This document shows, one piece after another, positions 20,409 to 31,386 of a stretch of 64,000 nt of DNA (position 1 is the first letter of the stretch; the number at the start of each line of letters is the position of its first letter). Location: NCBI GenBank assembly GCA_014529385.2, contig CM043967.1, positions 134,487,182 to 134,551,181 on the forward strand, read 5' to 3'. The position numbers were made by a program, and so were the translations under genes. Source of the stretch: Adiantum capillus-veneris (Eukaryota; Streptophyta; Polypodiopsida; Polypodiales; Pteridaceae). The notes below the pieces were generated by a model. The model was not told the DNA's origin and did no database searches. It saw only the letters and a program-made list of their open reading frames with translations.

Positions 20409-21780
20409 AATGCTCGCAAAAGAGCAACCAACAAAGAGTAGCAAATGTCAACCAAATCAGCCCTAAACTGGCTCGAATCGCATCAACAAAAGTCTGCAAA
20501 TATGGCTATAAGATATGGCTGCAAATCATCCCCAAAACAGCCCCAAAATTCAACTCTTAAACAGCTGCATAAACAAGTCACAAACGTGTCCTAGATCAGC
20601 CTACAACTGAGCCATACATGGAAACCTGCAAAGAGGAAACAATGGTTGAAAATTCAGCACCCAAATAAGCCCTCAAACCTGCCTGTAAACTTGTAAACCT
20701 GTAGCTGAAACCTGCTGAAAAACCTCAAGCTATTAGTGCTCGAATCCGGCTACCTAGCTCGTAGCCACACAAGCATACATCACAACATTCACTCCTGTGA
20801 GTGTGCCAAGATAACTGTACGCCTATCAAACTGTGAGCGAATCACCAAGCCCACACTGTGCGGTATCGATGCATACACACGCACAAATCTCCCACCTGCA
20901 GAGAACACCGCACGCAAATGCTGAGTGCAACCCGCAATCTCTACCTAGATCGCATAAATGATACGCATAAAACTCCTGGGAAAATTTCGCCAGAGTTTCG
21001 TTAGTAAAACGGCCACAAAACCAGTAACCAAACTGACTGCATTCTCAAAACTATGAGCAACCAAAGCGCATCAAACCGCACTCCAAATGCATGCACCAAT
21101 CTCCACACTTTGCATACATCATTGCAAACACCTGCAAATCTAGTACACAAATATCTGCTCTACTTGTGACTGCCAAAAAACATGCTCGAGGCATACATTT
21201 TCGAGCTCAAAATGCAATCACATTAGTCTCCCTGAGCATCAAACCACATAAGGCATACATCGTATCCTCCCACCTATGAGGAAACTTGCAGCAAATATCA
21301 CTCTCACATCTGAGAGCAAACCATGTGTGGAATCCTTGACACACAATAAACAACTGCTCCTGCAGAAAATTCAGCGTTCAGAATTTTAAAATTCTGATAT
21401 GACGAGAACGTCTGGAGCGTGCCAAAACCCCAAGGTACACTCTTGGATAACATGTATCCGAGTCCGGGTGTGAAAGCTATGCCAAAAACCTCTGTTTCGA
21501 TCCAAAAACGCAGCATAAACTGCCAAAAGAGGGCTGAAAAATGCAGCTCCTCAACCGTAGCTCGAATGAAGTTTTTGATGGCTCGAATGGCTTCGAAAGG
21601 GGGGTAAAACCCAAGGACACCTTGAGGAAACGCTCTCGGAAAGCTAAATTTGCCGATGCCAAAGTCGAAACCCTGTTTGCACTCTTGAAAGTGTGCGCGC
21701 GCGTGGATGCGATTTCAGAAATGAAACTGGCTCTCCGCTGTCATCGTGACTGTGCGCACACGCGCTCCCTCCGCACCTAC
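20409..21780 (-). other. C leader region
   Basis: About 1.37 kb between the primer-binding site and the gag ATG, rich in CA and short imperfect repeats (GCAAATCT, AACCTGC). No ORF is supported. It is long for a Copia leader and may hold the packaging signal; this is inference from position. Confidence 0.6.
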
Positions 21781-21792
21781 GCTCTGATACCA
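21781..21792 (-). promoter_or_regulatory. C primer-binding site (initiator tRNA-Met)
   Basis: On the minus strand TGGTATCAGAGC lies two bases after the end of the right LTR. It is complementary to the 3' end of initiator tRNA-Met. Confidence 0.92.
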
Positions 21793-21794
21793 AT

Positions 21795-21981
21795 TGAAGG
21801 GGATCGGGGAGCACACCACAGACGGAGAGTGAGAGAGAGAAGGAGACACGACACAATGTGGGTGGGGAGACTCAAAGAGTGAGCAGCCCCCTATACACTT
21901 ATGCTATGTATAAGGTATACAAGTCAGTGGGCGCCCAGACTCTGGGCAGCCGGGCAAGGCACAGGCGCCTATACCCCAACA
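21795..21981 (-). repeat. C 5' LTR
   Basis: 187 bp, TGTTGGGG...CCCCTTCA in element orientation. Compared with the left LTR it carries a 16-bp segment containing the palindrome CCCAGACTCTGGG (near 21931-21946). Confidence 0.92.
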
Positions 21982-21986
21982 CAAAG

Positions 21987-23871
21987 GACGAGCTATCTCG
22001 GCAAAGTTTAAAATAAACCGTCGGTAATAACCAACATGGACCATGAACCTTTGAACTCCTTTATAGTTTGTAGGTGGTGGCAATTCTGCAATGGCTTTAA
22101 TTTTGCTCTCATCTATGGAAATCCCATTTTTGGACACTATATGCCCTAAAATGACTCCATGTTTAACCCAAAATTGGCATTTGAAAGGGTTTAAGGAAAT
22201 GCGATACAATCTACACTTCTCAAACACTTTTCGTAAGCATGATAGATGTTCTTTCCAAGAGGAATAAACACAAAGTTCATCTAAGAAAGCTTCACAAAAA
22301 TCCCTCAAATATTCTCTAAAAGCAGTGTTTATTAATCTTTGAAAGGTAGCCGGGGCATTGGTTAAGCCAAAAGCCGTAACACGAAATGCGAACACTCCAA
22401 ATTCGGTTATAAAGACTGTTTTAGCTTGGTCCTCTAGCGCAATTGTGATTTGATTGTAGCCAGAGTACCCATTTAAAAAGCTATAAGATTCCTTCCCTAA
22501 AACTCTTTCAAGCACATGTTCTGAATATGGCAAGGGGTAATGGTCCCTCCTAGTGGCGGCATTGACCTTCTTGATATCCACACACACTCTGAGTTTACCA
22601 TTCTTTTTTGGCACAATCACTATTGGTGACACCCATTTAGAGTGCTCAATAGGGTATATGAATTCGCATTCCACAAGCTTTTCAATCTCTTCTTGAACGA
22701 TTTTTGCATATTTAGGATTCATTGGGTAGGGTCGTTGCTGAACTGGTTTAGCGATGCTATTCATGGGAATTGTGTGCTGCACCAGAGAAGGTGGAACACC
22801 TTTCATATCATGATAAGTCCAGGAAAATATATCCCTGAATTCCTTGAGAAGTTCTTTAAGTACACACTCCTCAGTCGCTGTCAGATCTTGGGCAATGAAG
22901 ACAGGTTTAGACTCTTCTCCTCGGTCTGCGAACTCTATTTCCTTAACTATCGCTGGACCATCATAGACTCCATTGCTACCATCGATAGGTTTTCTTTCAG
23001 CCTTTGTATACACAAACTTACGTTCCTCTGTGGTATAGGATTTGAAATGTTCAGGTGCAGGGTGTAAGTCTGTGGGGTCCTGTTGTTCTGTGGACTGTGA
23101 TTTAACTTCTGATTCCTTTTGTTGTTGAGCTAACTCTCGATTTTGTCGTCTCCTTACGATACGGCTCAACTTTGGCTTATCTGTAGCCTCTAGTTGTGCG
23201 ATGTCAATGGGTTGTGGACTACACCAAATAACACTTTGAAGGTATTCACCCCAGTTATCTACCAACTTTCGATGAGCATCACATGCCCCTATATAATTAA
23301 GCCATTTTGCGGTAGATTTCTTTTCATAAATTCTAACACGCACATTTTCTCGATATCGTCGCCTCTTATATCTCTTACTCTTCTTGTTTAATTCTCGATT
23401 ACGGTCGATTTCTAGTGAAGACTCACTAGATGAATCACTAGTTGTGTCTTCTGCTCCCTTGGATAGATTATCATCTAGGTTACCACTTGGCCCTGAATGG
23501 TTTGTCCCCACATTTTCACTAAGATTTAACTTAGATTCTTTGTCCTCAGAGTCAATTTCAACTGATGATTCTGACCCCAAATCGTGTGGGCTATAGTCTT
23601 GTGAGGCGCTACTGGTTTCAATGCCAGTCAAACTTTCATCTTGTAGATCATCAGAAGCTATATGCATTCCTTCTAGCATGTTTAAGGGTACAAGTGGTGG
23701 TATTTCATCCCCCTCAAGTGTTACCCAGGCCGTCCTCCTATTTCCCCAAGTGTCTATGGTTGCTGCTAGGTGGACCCAATCCACATTGTCCGACTCAGTC
23801 ATCCCAGGTAGTACATCCATATAAGGAGAATCTTCCCCAACATCAGTGTCCGCTTTACACGTGTAACAATA
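21987..23871 (-). pseudogene. M reverse transcriptase
   Basis: Long open frame from an acidic, Ser-rich linker (EDTTSDSSSESSLEIDRN) through a Ty3/Gypsy RT. The RT copies element RNA into DNA. Motifs in order: [72 protein letters not shown], then the catalytic box FLDELCVYS, in which the second Asp of the usual xxDD is Glu. Next come FKCQFWVKHGVILGHIVS and YYRRFILNFAEIARPL, where C interrupts. It is in frame with the protease behind one TAG at 23872-23874. The last residues of the plain ORF (21904-21986) are C LTR sequence and not RT. Confidence 0.85.
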
Positions 23872-24757
23872 CTACAATGGGACCGAGTGAACTGTGGTGT
23901 TAGATCTATGATCGATTATAATTCTATTTCCTAGAGGATGTGCTCGACCCATCACAAGATCCACTCGAATGACAGAATCTTGGAACTGCAGGTAGACATG
24001 GTTCTTAGACCAGTCATGCACCATTTTTGCTTCCCTCATGAAAGGATGTCCTAAGATCATCTCCGATGCCATAGTGTGTTTGGAGAAATCCATAACAATA
24101 AAGGTAATCCTTATTTTATGTCCAAAGACCTTGATCTTGAGATCTTCTAGCATCCCAATAGGTTTAACAATAGACCCATTGGCCATCTTCACTACTATGG
24201 TTGTGGTCGCAAGGTGAGGTCTTCCCATAGTTTTCCAGCAGTTTTTAGTCACAATGCTAACCCCAGCGCCACCATCAAGGATTCCCTTCACAGTTAATCC
24301 CTTAGTAGTGATTGGTATAGTCGCATTAGATTCATCACCCTCAAAGTATTGTCCCAACTTGTTAACAGGTATTTCTATAACAAGGTTCTCATCTAGGTTG
24401 GGTTGTGGATCTAAGTGTTCCTCCTCTATTGGCATCTCCTCAGCTCCATCCATCTGTGCAAATTGTGATAGCCCAAACTTCAGTTCTCCGTTGAGGAAGG
24501 CTCGAAGGGTTGAGACTAGCTCGGGGTCTTTATATAGTTTGGACATGATGGTGGTTCTAACTCCTGAAGACATGAAATCTATCAATTTGGAAATGTTTAA
24601 TGGCACCTTTTGGCCTTGAGTCCCTTGACGTGGGGAAGATGGGATCTCCATTTCTTTGATAGGATCAGGTAGTCCCTCTGTAAACATTCTTTCCATCAAG
24701 AAGTGAGTACGCCCACTTTCCCATGACTTTAAGTCACTTTCTTCTTGGATGACACTA
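23872..24757 (-). pseudogene. M protease (canonical position)
   Basis: Retropepsin upstream of RT. ILDGGAGVSIVTKN is the active-site region (DGG instead of DTG), and EMILGHPFMREA is the usual C-terminal motif. It is preceded by an acidic linker (EEMPIEEEHLDPQPN). It cleaves the polyprotein. A one-base frameshift near 24757 separates it from the upstream linker, and a TAG separates it from RT. Confidence 0.8.
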
Positions 24758-25268
24758 GGTATGTCGAAGGGTCTATGGGCTGGTGAGGTTGTTGTTGCGT
24801 AGGGAACACGGTGTCTGTAATCTGGATCTTCCTAGGTGCTGGTTCTAGATCCCTTTGGGTATCTTCTACCAAACTCCTAAAATGCTTGACTCGCTCAATC
24901 TCCTCTATAGGGTTTGGGTAAGTTCCTATCTTCTTTTTGGATCCTGGCCATTGTGGCTCATGAAGATCTTCCTTGTTGGTTTCTATGTTAGTGGTCATTT
25001 TGGTCTCCATGGTTTCACCTGAATCAGAATCTTCTTCAACGTCGTTCATATATACGGGGTCGTCACCAGTTCCTATGTTGGTCTTTGAACTAGGGTCTGA
25101 CTTCGCTACTTTTTGCGATCTCTTTCTTCGTGTTTTCTTCTTTTTCTGAGATTGGGCAATTGATGCCGTGTCTCCTTCCTCAAGAATATAATTTTTTTTT
25201 TGGAGCATCGATCGTGTGAGTACGTTTACTAGTACCACGGGTGCACTTGGTGATGGCTCCTCGGTAAC
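24758..25268 (-). pseudogene. M gag-protease linker
   Basis: Lys/Arg-rich segment (KKKKTRRKRSQKVAKS) followed by an Asp/Glu-rich part (YMNDVEEDSDSGETM) and PQWPGSKKKIGTYPN. It is in the same frame as the zinc-knuckle part of gag behind one TAA (25269-25271), most simply a former CAA. Such basic and acidic linkers are common between gag and protease. No enzyme motif is seen. Confidence 0.65.
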
Positions 25269-26491
25269 TTAAATCAAGTTTAATGGCGTGATCTTCGATG
25301 CATTTGGATTATTTGGACATTGGGCAATCAAATGATCTATGCCACATCGATTACACATGAGTATTGGCATTGTAGACGTGCTCGCTTGATTGGTTTGCAT
25401 TAGTGTGGCGTTCTTTTGTAGCCTAATAGGACACTCGGCTACACGATGTGGACCTCCACACTCATAGCATTGAAGAGGTGGTCTCTTAGCGGTGTAATTG
25501 ATATTTTGGCCTCTTGCCGCAAGAGCAGCTACTTGATATACAGGTTTGACTTGTCCCCAATAGTCCTCCATGTAGTATTGTGGACTTACTTCAAGCACAT
25601 CCATCCCATAGGAGATATTAGGATCTATATCTTCCTCATAGCCTTCCAAACAAGAAATAGATGACTCACCACCCACTTGATTCACAGAAGTGATTCTCGG
25701 ATGTGGTGGTTGCGGTCCTAGCACTGGAGGTGGTAAGGGTGTTGTTTGAACAACATTTTGGGCCCTAGGGACCATGTGTTGTGATGTTTGTTCAAGAGGT
25801 GGGGCCGGCATCAATGCATGCACTTGAGGTGTGTCTGGCCATGCTAAGGTTGGTCTATTGGCCATCGCACGCTTAAATACTATGCAATCCTTAGCTTGAT
25901 GACCATACCTTCCACATGCATTGCAATTCCCATTGAATTTTACTCTAAAAGTAGGGCATTCACTAGTACTATGCGGTCCATAGCATACTGAGCACCATTG
26001 TTGCTCCCTTCTTGGATACATATGATTGTTCTGCGGAGCACGATTGTCTCTAAGACTCTCTTGAATAGCCTTGGTGAGATTTACTGAAGTCGTCTCATAT
26101 ATCTTTGGCTCCTTAGCAATAGGCTTTAGGGTCATTGGCTGATGCCCTGATGCTTGCGAGCTAATAGATTTAGGCTCAATAGACACTCTTTCTCCTTGAA
26201 TCATTAAATTATCCTCCAATTGGATCGCATTGGTGGTGACTGCTTCCCAAGTGGTGATACCTCTAATGACTAGGCCATTGTAGATATCCTCATGTCGTAA
26301 CCCCCTAATGAATCTATCAAGCAATTGGTTATTGTTGAAGCGCTCATTTGGATTACAACGAGAATTCAAATGCTTCAAGTGACTTATAAAGTCTCTCACT
26401 GACTCTCCTTCCTCTCGTTGGGCCTTCTGGAGCTGAGAGGCTACACCCCAAAGCACTCCCTCTCATATGTATTCTTTTAAGAACATTCTCC
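25269..26491 (-). pseudogene. M gag, C-terminal part with four zinc knuckles
   Basis: Continuation of gag across K. It begins with the second half of the capsid-like domain (REEGESVRDFISHLKHLNSR, LLDRFIRGL). Four zinc knuckles follow: CSVCYGPHSTSEC, CNACGRYGHQAKDC, CYECGGPHRVAEC and CNRCGIDHLIAQC. Only the second has the classic CX2CX4HX4C spacing; the others are CX2CX3HX4C. A Pro-rich spacer separates the first and second pairs. A TGA at 26463-26465, most simply from CGA, is the only break between the K insertion site and this ORF. Confidence 0.85.
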
Positions 26492-26496
26492 TAAGA

Positions 26497-27634
26497 TGTA
26501 ATAGGACTAATATTTGAAGTTCTTAAAGTCGAAAAGAATGTAGCAGGGCATATCTTTCGTTAGTACGATTTGAAAGATTGTTGAATAGTCTATTAAATAG
26601 AGCTTATACGAATGAGTTGAGATATTAAGAGAGAACATATATTCTTTTTTTTTAAAAATAATACACTAAAGACGGATTTGATAAAGATTAATGAATAACA
26701 GATAGTCTGTCTATGAACAGTAAAATTGAGATTTTTATTAATATCAATGTTTTATATTTATGTGTTTTAGCTTAAAATGCATGGGTAGGCTTAAAATAAA
26801 TTGTAAAAGTAGTGGAGACCCAAAAATAAAGGTTTTATGAGTCGCGACCTAAAAGTTGCGTTTTTAGCCAAATAGAGACGTTTTTTGCAATTCTGTCCGC
26901 GTTACCTTGTAGACCAGACCTATTCCCGTCGTTTTGAGTATCTGGATCGCTCTGTTCTGAGTTCGTTTGTAAAAGTTATGATGAAAACAAATAGAAGGCA
27001 ACAGCAGTGTAATGTACACAGGGACAGACAGACCTACAACATCATACAGTTCTCCCTGCTATCAACCAAGAAGTGGATTGTTTCTTCATGGTAGAGTATG
27101 GCAATTGAGATTATGAAGGTATATAATTATGTTTTTTACTTTGATTATCATGTTGAATTGGTTGCACGAGTATGTTCTTTTGGCTATTTTGTAGGCGATG
27201 ATGAAATCAATGTGTGAAACACGATCTGTGCAAAGTGTCGTGATAGAAATCTAACCTTTACGGATCGCTTAGCGATCACGTTCTTATATTATTCTCGCAG
27301 GTATACTTGGTACGAAAATCGTGCAGGCTTTTCGAGGAAAAGAAGGATAAAAGCACGACGGGTGGTGCGTTTGGGGATCATTCACCAATCTCTTTTTCTG
27401 CGAGTGCGAGTGCGAGTGCGAGTGAGAGTGAGAGTGCGAGTGCGAGTGCGAGTGCGAGTGAGACGCTGCATGCAAGCGAACTGAAGCTCGGGGGTGGTCG
27501 GGAGGTTCGAGCTCCGTACAACGGAGTGCGCCCATATATATATTCAATTGCTCCTCTGTTGTATCAAACACTATCAATACAAAGATTTCTTCCTCCGTTT
27601 TGCTGTCTATCTCTATTATTCGGTTCCCGTGACA
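26497..27634 (+). repeat. K LTR 1
   Basis: TGTAATAGGAC...CCCGTGACA, 1138 bp. It contains a 6-bp tandem repeat (CGAGTG/AGAGTG, 4+2+4 units at about 27401-27460) and a TATATATA stretch at 27533-27544. It differs from LTR 3 at roughly ten positions by eye. The PBS TGGTATCAGAGC follows at 27637-27648. Confidence 0.93.
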
Positions 27635-28655
27635 ATTGGTATCAGAGCGAGCGGTTGATTCTGGATATGGAAGGATACGAGAGGAGGATGAAGGAGCAAG
27701 AAGACCTGATTCGGCGACTATGAGAAGATCTAAAAATTGCAAATCGGGAGTGTGTTGAGGCTCTACGGGGCAAAGCAGCACGAGAGCTTGATATCTATGT
27801 AGACCTTGATGGCCAACATGAAGGTGAAAACCATGCTAATCCACCTGGAAACAATAATCATCGTGGTGGCACTGGGGTACCGCCAAAAGAAACGATGACG
27901 ATATGGGAGAAGCGACAACCAAATCATTCTTAACGAAGGCTAAGCTTAAAGAGTTTGATGGCATAAGAAAGATATGCGAAGATTTAGAAGCGTGGATTGA
28001 AGAACTCAAAGATTGGGATTATACTTTCAATATCGAGAACACGACCACGAGACTTTCGAATGCTCGAGCAAGGTGATCGATAAGACAATACGTACCAAGA
28101 TGGCTCAATTGGAGACTTTTGGCGATGCGTACGATAAAGGTAAGTCATCTACCCCTTCTTTGTGATGTTTTATGTCTTTGATACGTCCTTTGAAAGCTTC
28201 TGTGAGATCGAATTTATGCGTAGAAGTTGAGATTAAAATTTGAATTTCTTAATTGATTTGGATAGTATTCATTGCTTCTTATCGTCTAAATTGATTGAGA
28301 AATTAAACTTGAAATTAAATCGAGAAGTTAAAAGACTTGTGGACTTAACTAGTGGTAATAATAGTTCCACGAAAGAGTTAGTAGAAATTTTTTTATTTTA
28401 TTTTTTTTCTTTTTTCTTTGAAGAGTCGAAATCATAAAGATGATTTCTATAACATAAACATTGATATGCATGATGTTATCATTGGTATCAATTAGATCAT
28501 TGAAAATCATGTTTTGATTGATTGTTAAGAAAGAAAAATATATCTTTAATCATTTGATGATGATAAGTCACACTCTTTGTGGAAAGAAAGAGATTCTAAA
28601 TCTAGTTTTGGCAATGGAATTGATAAGGTGACTTAGATAAGAGTGTGACGTTGCT
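27635..28655 (+). pseudogene. K region A: gag and protease remnant
   Basis: Begins with the PBS, then a short frame starting MEGYERRMKEQEDLIRRL that stops at TGA, followed by gag scraps (KLKEFDGIRK, EDLEAWIEELKDWD). A degenerate protease-like frame at 28240-28437 (FLIDLDSIHCFLSSKLIEKL) has DLDS where DSGA is expected. It is virtually identical to 31387-32410 in region B. At about 28655 it breaks directly into integrase sequence. Confidence 0.75.
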
Positions 28656-29096
28656 TGTGTTTGCTTGTGTGGAATGAATATCTGCCTTTGGTGGTTGAAT
28701 TTGCATATAACAGTTCATATCATTCATCTATTAGGATGACTCCGTTTGAGGCAATGTATGGCTATAACTGTCCCACATCTATAAATTTTCTTAGCTCGAG
28801 GAATAAGGTAGAACTGTCACGTGAGATGCTTGAGAAAATGGATAACGAGTTGGCCAAAATCAGGGGGAATATTAGAGAATCTCAAAAGAGACATAAACTG
28901 TATTATGACAAGAAACATCGTGTTGTGGAGTATGAAACTGGTGATATGGTTTTTTAACGGTTATTCCTGAGAAGTCTCAATTGATTCTTGGAAATGATAG
29001 AAGATTGTCTCCACGATTTGTTGGTCCATTTAAAATTTTGAAGCGCATTGATTCATTAGCTTACAAATTGGAATTGCCTTCGTTAAGAATGATTTG
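28655..29096 (+). pseudogene. K region A: integrase C-terminal fragment, first copy
   Basis: Encodes the end of the integrase core (SSYHSSIRMTPFEAMYGYNC) and the start of the C-terminal domain (RRLSPRFVGPFKILKRI). 28674-28957 is repeated nearly perfectly at 29384-29667. The fragment ends at a short unrelated junction (CGTTAAGAATGATTTGGTTG) and then continues into the next integrase piece. Confidence 0.75.
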
Positions 29097-30053
29097 GTTG
29101 TCACAAGCTCACTTCTTTCCTGTAAAAATAATTTATACTGCATTGACCATTGCATACTTATTTATGAAAGAGATATTTCGTTTGCATGGCATGCCCAAGA
29201 GCATAGTGTCTGACAGAGATTCTAAGTTCACTTCTCATTTCTGGAGAGCGACTTTTGACTCTATAGGTACCCAGTTACGCATGTCTAATGCTTTCCATCC
29301 TCAAAACGATGCGGAAACGGAGAGGGTGAATCGTATTTTAGAAGATATGTTACGAATGTATGTCAATGAAAACCAATCTAATTGGAATGAATATTTGCCT
29401 TTGCTTGAATTTGCATACAACAGTTCATATCATTCATCTATTAGGATGACTCCGTTTGAGGCAATGTATGGCTATAACTGTCCCACATCTATAAATTTTC
29501 TTAGCTCGAGGAATAAGGTAGAACTGTCACGTGAGATGCTTGAGAAAATGGATAACGAGTTGGCCAAAATCAGGGGGAATATTAGAGAATCTCAAAAGAG
29601 ACATAAACTGTATTATGACAAGAAACATCGTGTTGTGGAGTATGAAACTGATGATATGGTTTTTTAACGGTTATTCCTGAGAAGTCTCATTTGATTCTTG
29701 GAAATGATAGAAGATTGTCTCCACGATTTGTTGGTCCATTTAAAATTTTAAAGCGCATTGGTTCATTAGCTTACAAATTGGAATTGCCTTCTCATGTTAA
29801 AGTGCATCATGTACTCTATGTGAGTTTATTGAAAAAGTATGTTCCTAATGTGCATCATGTTTTAGAGGATAATTCTAAGTTGAAAGATGACGGACCATTG
29901 ACTGTAGAATCAGACTTAGTACTAGATAGGCGTTTTAAACATATGAGAAATAGAGACATTGTGGAAGTTTTGGTTAAGTGGCAGAACTATCCAGTAGAGG
30001 ATGCATCATGGGTTGATCTTAGTGTTTTGCAAAGAGAATTTTTCTCTCTTTAG
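29097..30053 (+). pseudogene. K region A: integrase core and chromodomain, second copy
   Basis: Starts inside the integrase core (AHFFPVKI) and runs through SIVSDRDSKFTSHF, where the second catalytic Asp is retained, and AFHPQNDAETERVNRI to a stop near 29667. It resumes at 29691 with the C-terminal domain and a chromodomain (LDRRFKHMRNRDIVEVLVKW, NYPVEDASWVDL). The chromodomain is thought to steer integration to particular chromatin. The N-terminal half of the integrase is missing. Confidence 0.8.
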
Positions 30054-30081
30054 ACCAACTCTGAGGACAGAGTTAATTTTG

Positions 30082-30093
30082 ATAAGGGGAGAA
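30082..30093 (+). promoter_or_regulatory. K polypurine tract before LTR 2
   Basis: ATAAGGGGAGAA immediately precedes LTR 2. The same tract precedes LTR 3 at about 35309-35320. Confidence 0.8.
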
Positions 30094-31247
30094 TGTAATA
30101 GGACTAATATTTGAAGTTCTTAAAGTCGAAAAGAATGTAGCAGGGCATATCTTTCGTTAGCACGATTTGAAAGATTGTTGAATAGTCTATTAAATAGAGC
30201 TTATACGAATGAGTTGAAATATTAAGAGAGAACATATATTCTTTTTTTTTAATAATACACTAAAGACGGATTTGATAAAGATTAATGAATAACAGATAGT
30301 CTGTTTATGAATAGTAAAATTGAGATTTTTATTAATATCAATATTTTATATTTATGTGTTTTAGCTTAACATGCATGAGTAGGCTTAAAATAAGTTGTAA
30401 AAGTAGTGGATACCCAAAAATAGAGGTTTTATGAGTCGCGATCTAAAAGTTGCGTTTTTAGCCAAACAGAGACGTTTTTCGCAATTCTGTCCGCGTTGCC
30501 TTGTAGACCAGATCTATTCCCGTCGTTTTGAGTACCTGGATTGCTCTGTTCTGAGTTCGTTTGCAAAAGTTATGATGAAAACAAACAGAAGGCAGCAGTA
30601 GTGTAGTGTACACAGGGACAGACAGACATACAACCTCATACAGTTCTCCCTGCTATCAACCAAGAAGTGGATTGTTTCTTCATGATAGAGTATGAAAATT
30701 GAGATTATGAAGGTATATAATTATGTTTTTTTACTTTGATTATCATGTTGAATTGGTTGTACGAGTATGTTCTTTTGGCTATTTTGTAGGCGATGCAGAA
30801 ATCAATGTGTGAAACAGGATCTGTGCAAAGTGTCATGATAAAAATCTAACCTTTACGGATCGCTTAGCGATCACGTTCTTATATTATTCTCGCAGGTATA
30901 CTCGGTACGAAAATCGTGTAGGCTTTTCGAGGAAAAGAAGGATAAAAGCACGACGGGTGGTGCGTTTGGGGATCATTCACCGATCTCTTCTTCTACGAGT
31001 GCGAGTGCGAGTGCGAGTGAGAGTGAGAGTGCGAGTGCGAGTGCGAGTGCGAGTGCGAGTGCGAGTGAGACGCTGCATGCAAGCGAACTGAAGCTCGGGG
31101 GTGGTCGGGAGGTTCGAGCTCCGTACAACGGAGTGCGTCCATATATTTTTCTCCTCTGTTGTATCTAAACTCTACAAAGATTCATCAATACAAAGATCTC
31201 TTTCTCTATCTTTTTCTATCGATCTCTATTATTCGGTTCCCGTGACA
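30094..31247 (+). repeat. K LTR 2 (internal)
   Basis: 1154 bp, same ends as LTR 1 and LTR 3 but clearly more diverged. The hexamer repeat has 4+2+6 units, and the last ~100 bp before CCCGTGACA differ in sequence and length. It is followed by ATATT and a partial LTR, with no PBS directly after it. Confidence 0.92.
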
Positions 31248-31252
31248 ATATT

Positions 31253-31386
31253 GGAGGTTCGAGCTCCGTACAACGGAGTGCGCCCATATATATATTCAAT
31301 TGCTCCTCTGTTGTATCAAACACTATCAATACAAAGATTTCTTCCTCCGTTTTGCTGTCTATCTCTATTATTCGGTTCCCGTGACA
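31253..31386 (+). repeat. K partial LTR (134 bp)
   Basis: Begins GGAGGTTCGAGCTCC, corresponding to the last ~130 bp of LTR 1, and ends CCCGTGACA. It looks identical to the LTR 1 end and unlike the end of LTR 2 that precedes it. A normal PBS follows at 31389-31400. Confidence 0.9.

Larger units (their letters stand above)
18316..21981 (-). mobile_element. C: non-autonomous Copia-type element
   Basis: 3.67 kb with short LTRs (172 and 187 bp), perfect 5-bp duplications caaag (18311-18315 and 21982-21986), an initiator-Met PBS next to the right LTR and minus orientation. It encodes Copia-type gag, zinc knuckle and protease, then a Ser/Gln/Glu-rich segment and the fragment of Copia pol that follows RT. 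Integrase and most of RT are absent. It is inserted in M between RT and RNase H. The LTRs differ by one 16-bp indel and very few substitutions, so this is a young insertion. Confidence 0.9.

Noticed and set aside
21904-21986. C-terminal residues of the long M RT ORF
   Set aside because: This stretch is the C LTR read through by chance; the true RT frame resumes at 18310.
27284-27781. Open frames with His-Ser or Ala-Ser repeats in K LTRs (also near 31000 and 36300)
   Set aside because: They translate the GAGTGC hexamer repeat of the LTR and cross LTR boundaries; no independent support.
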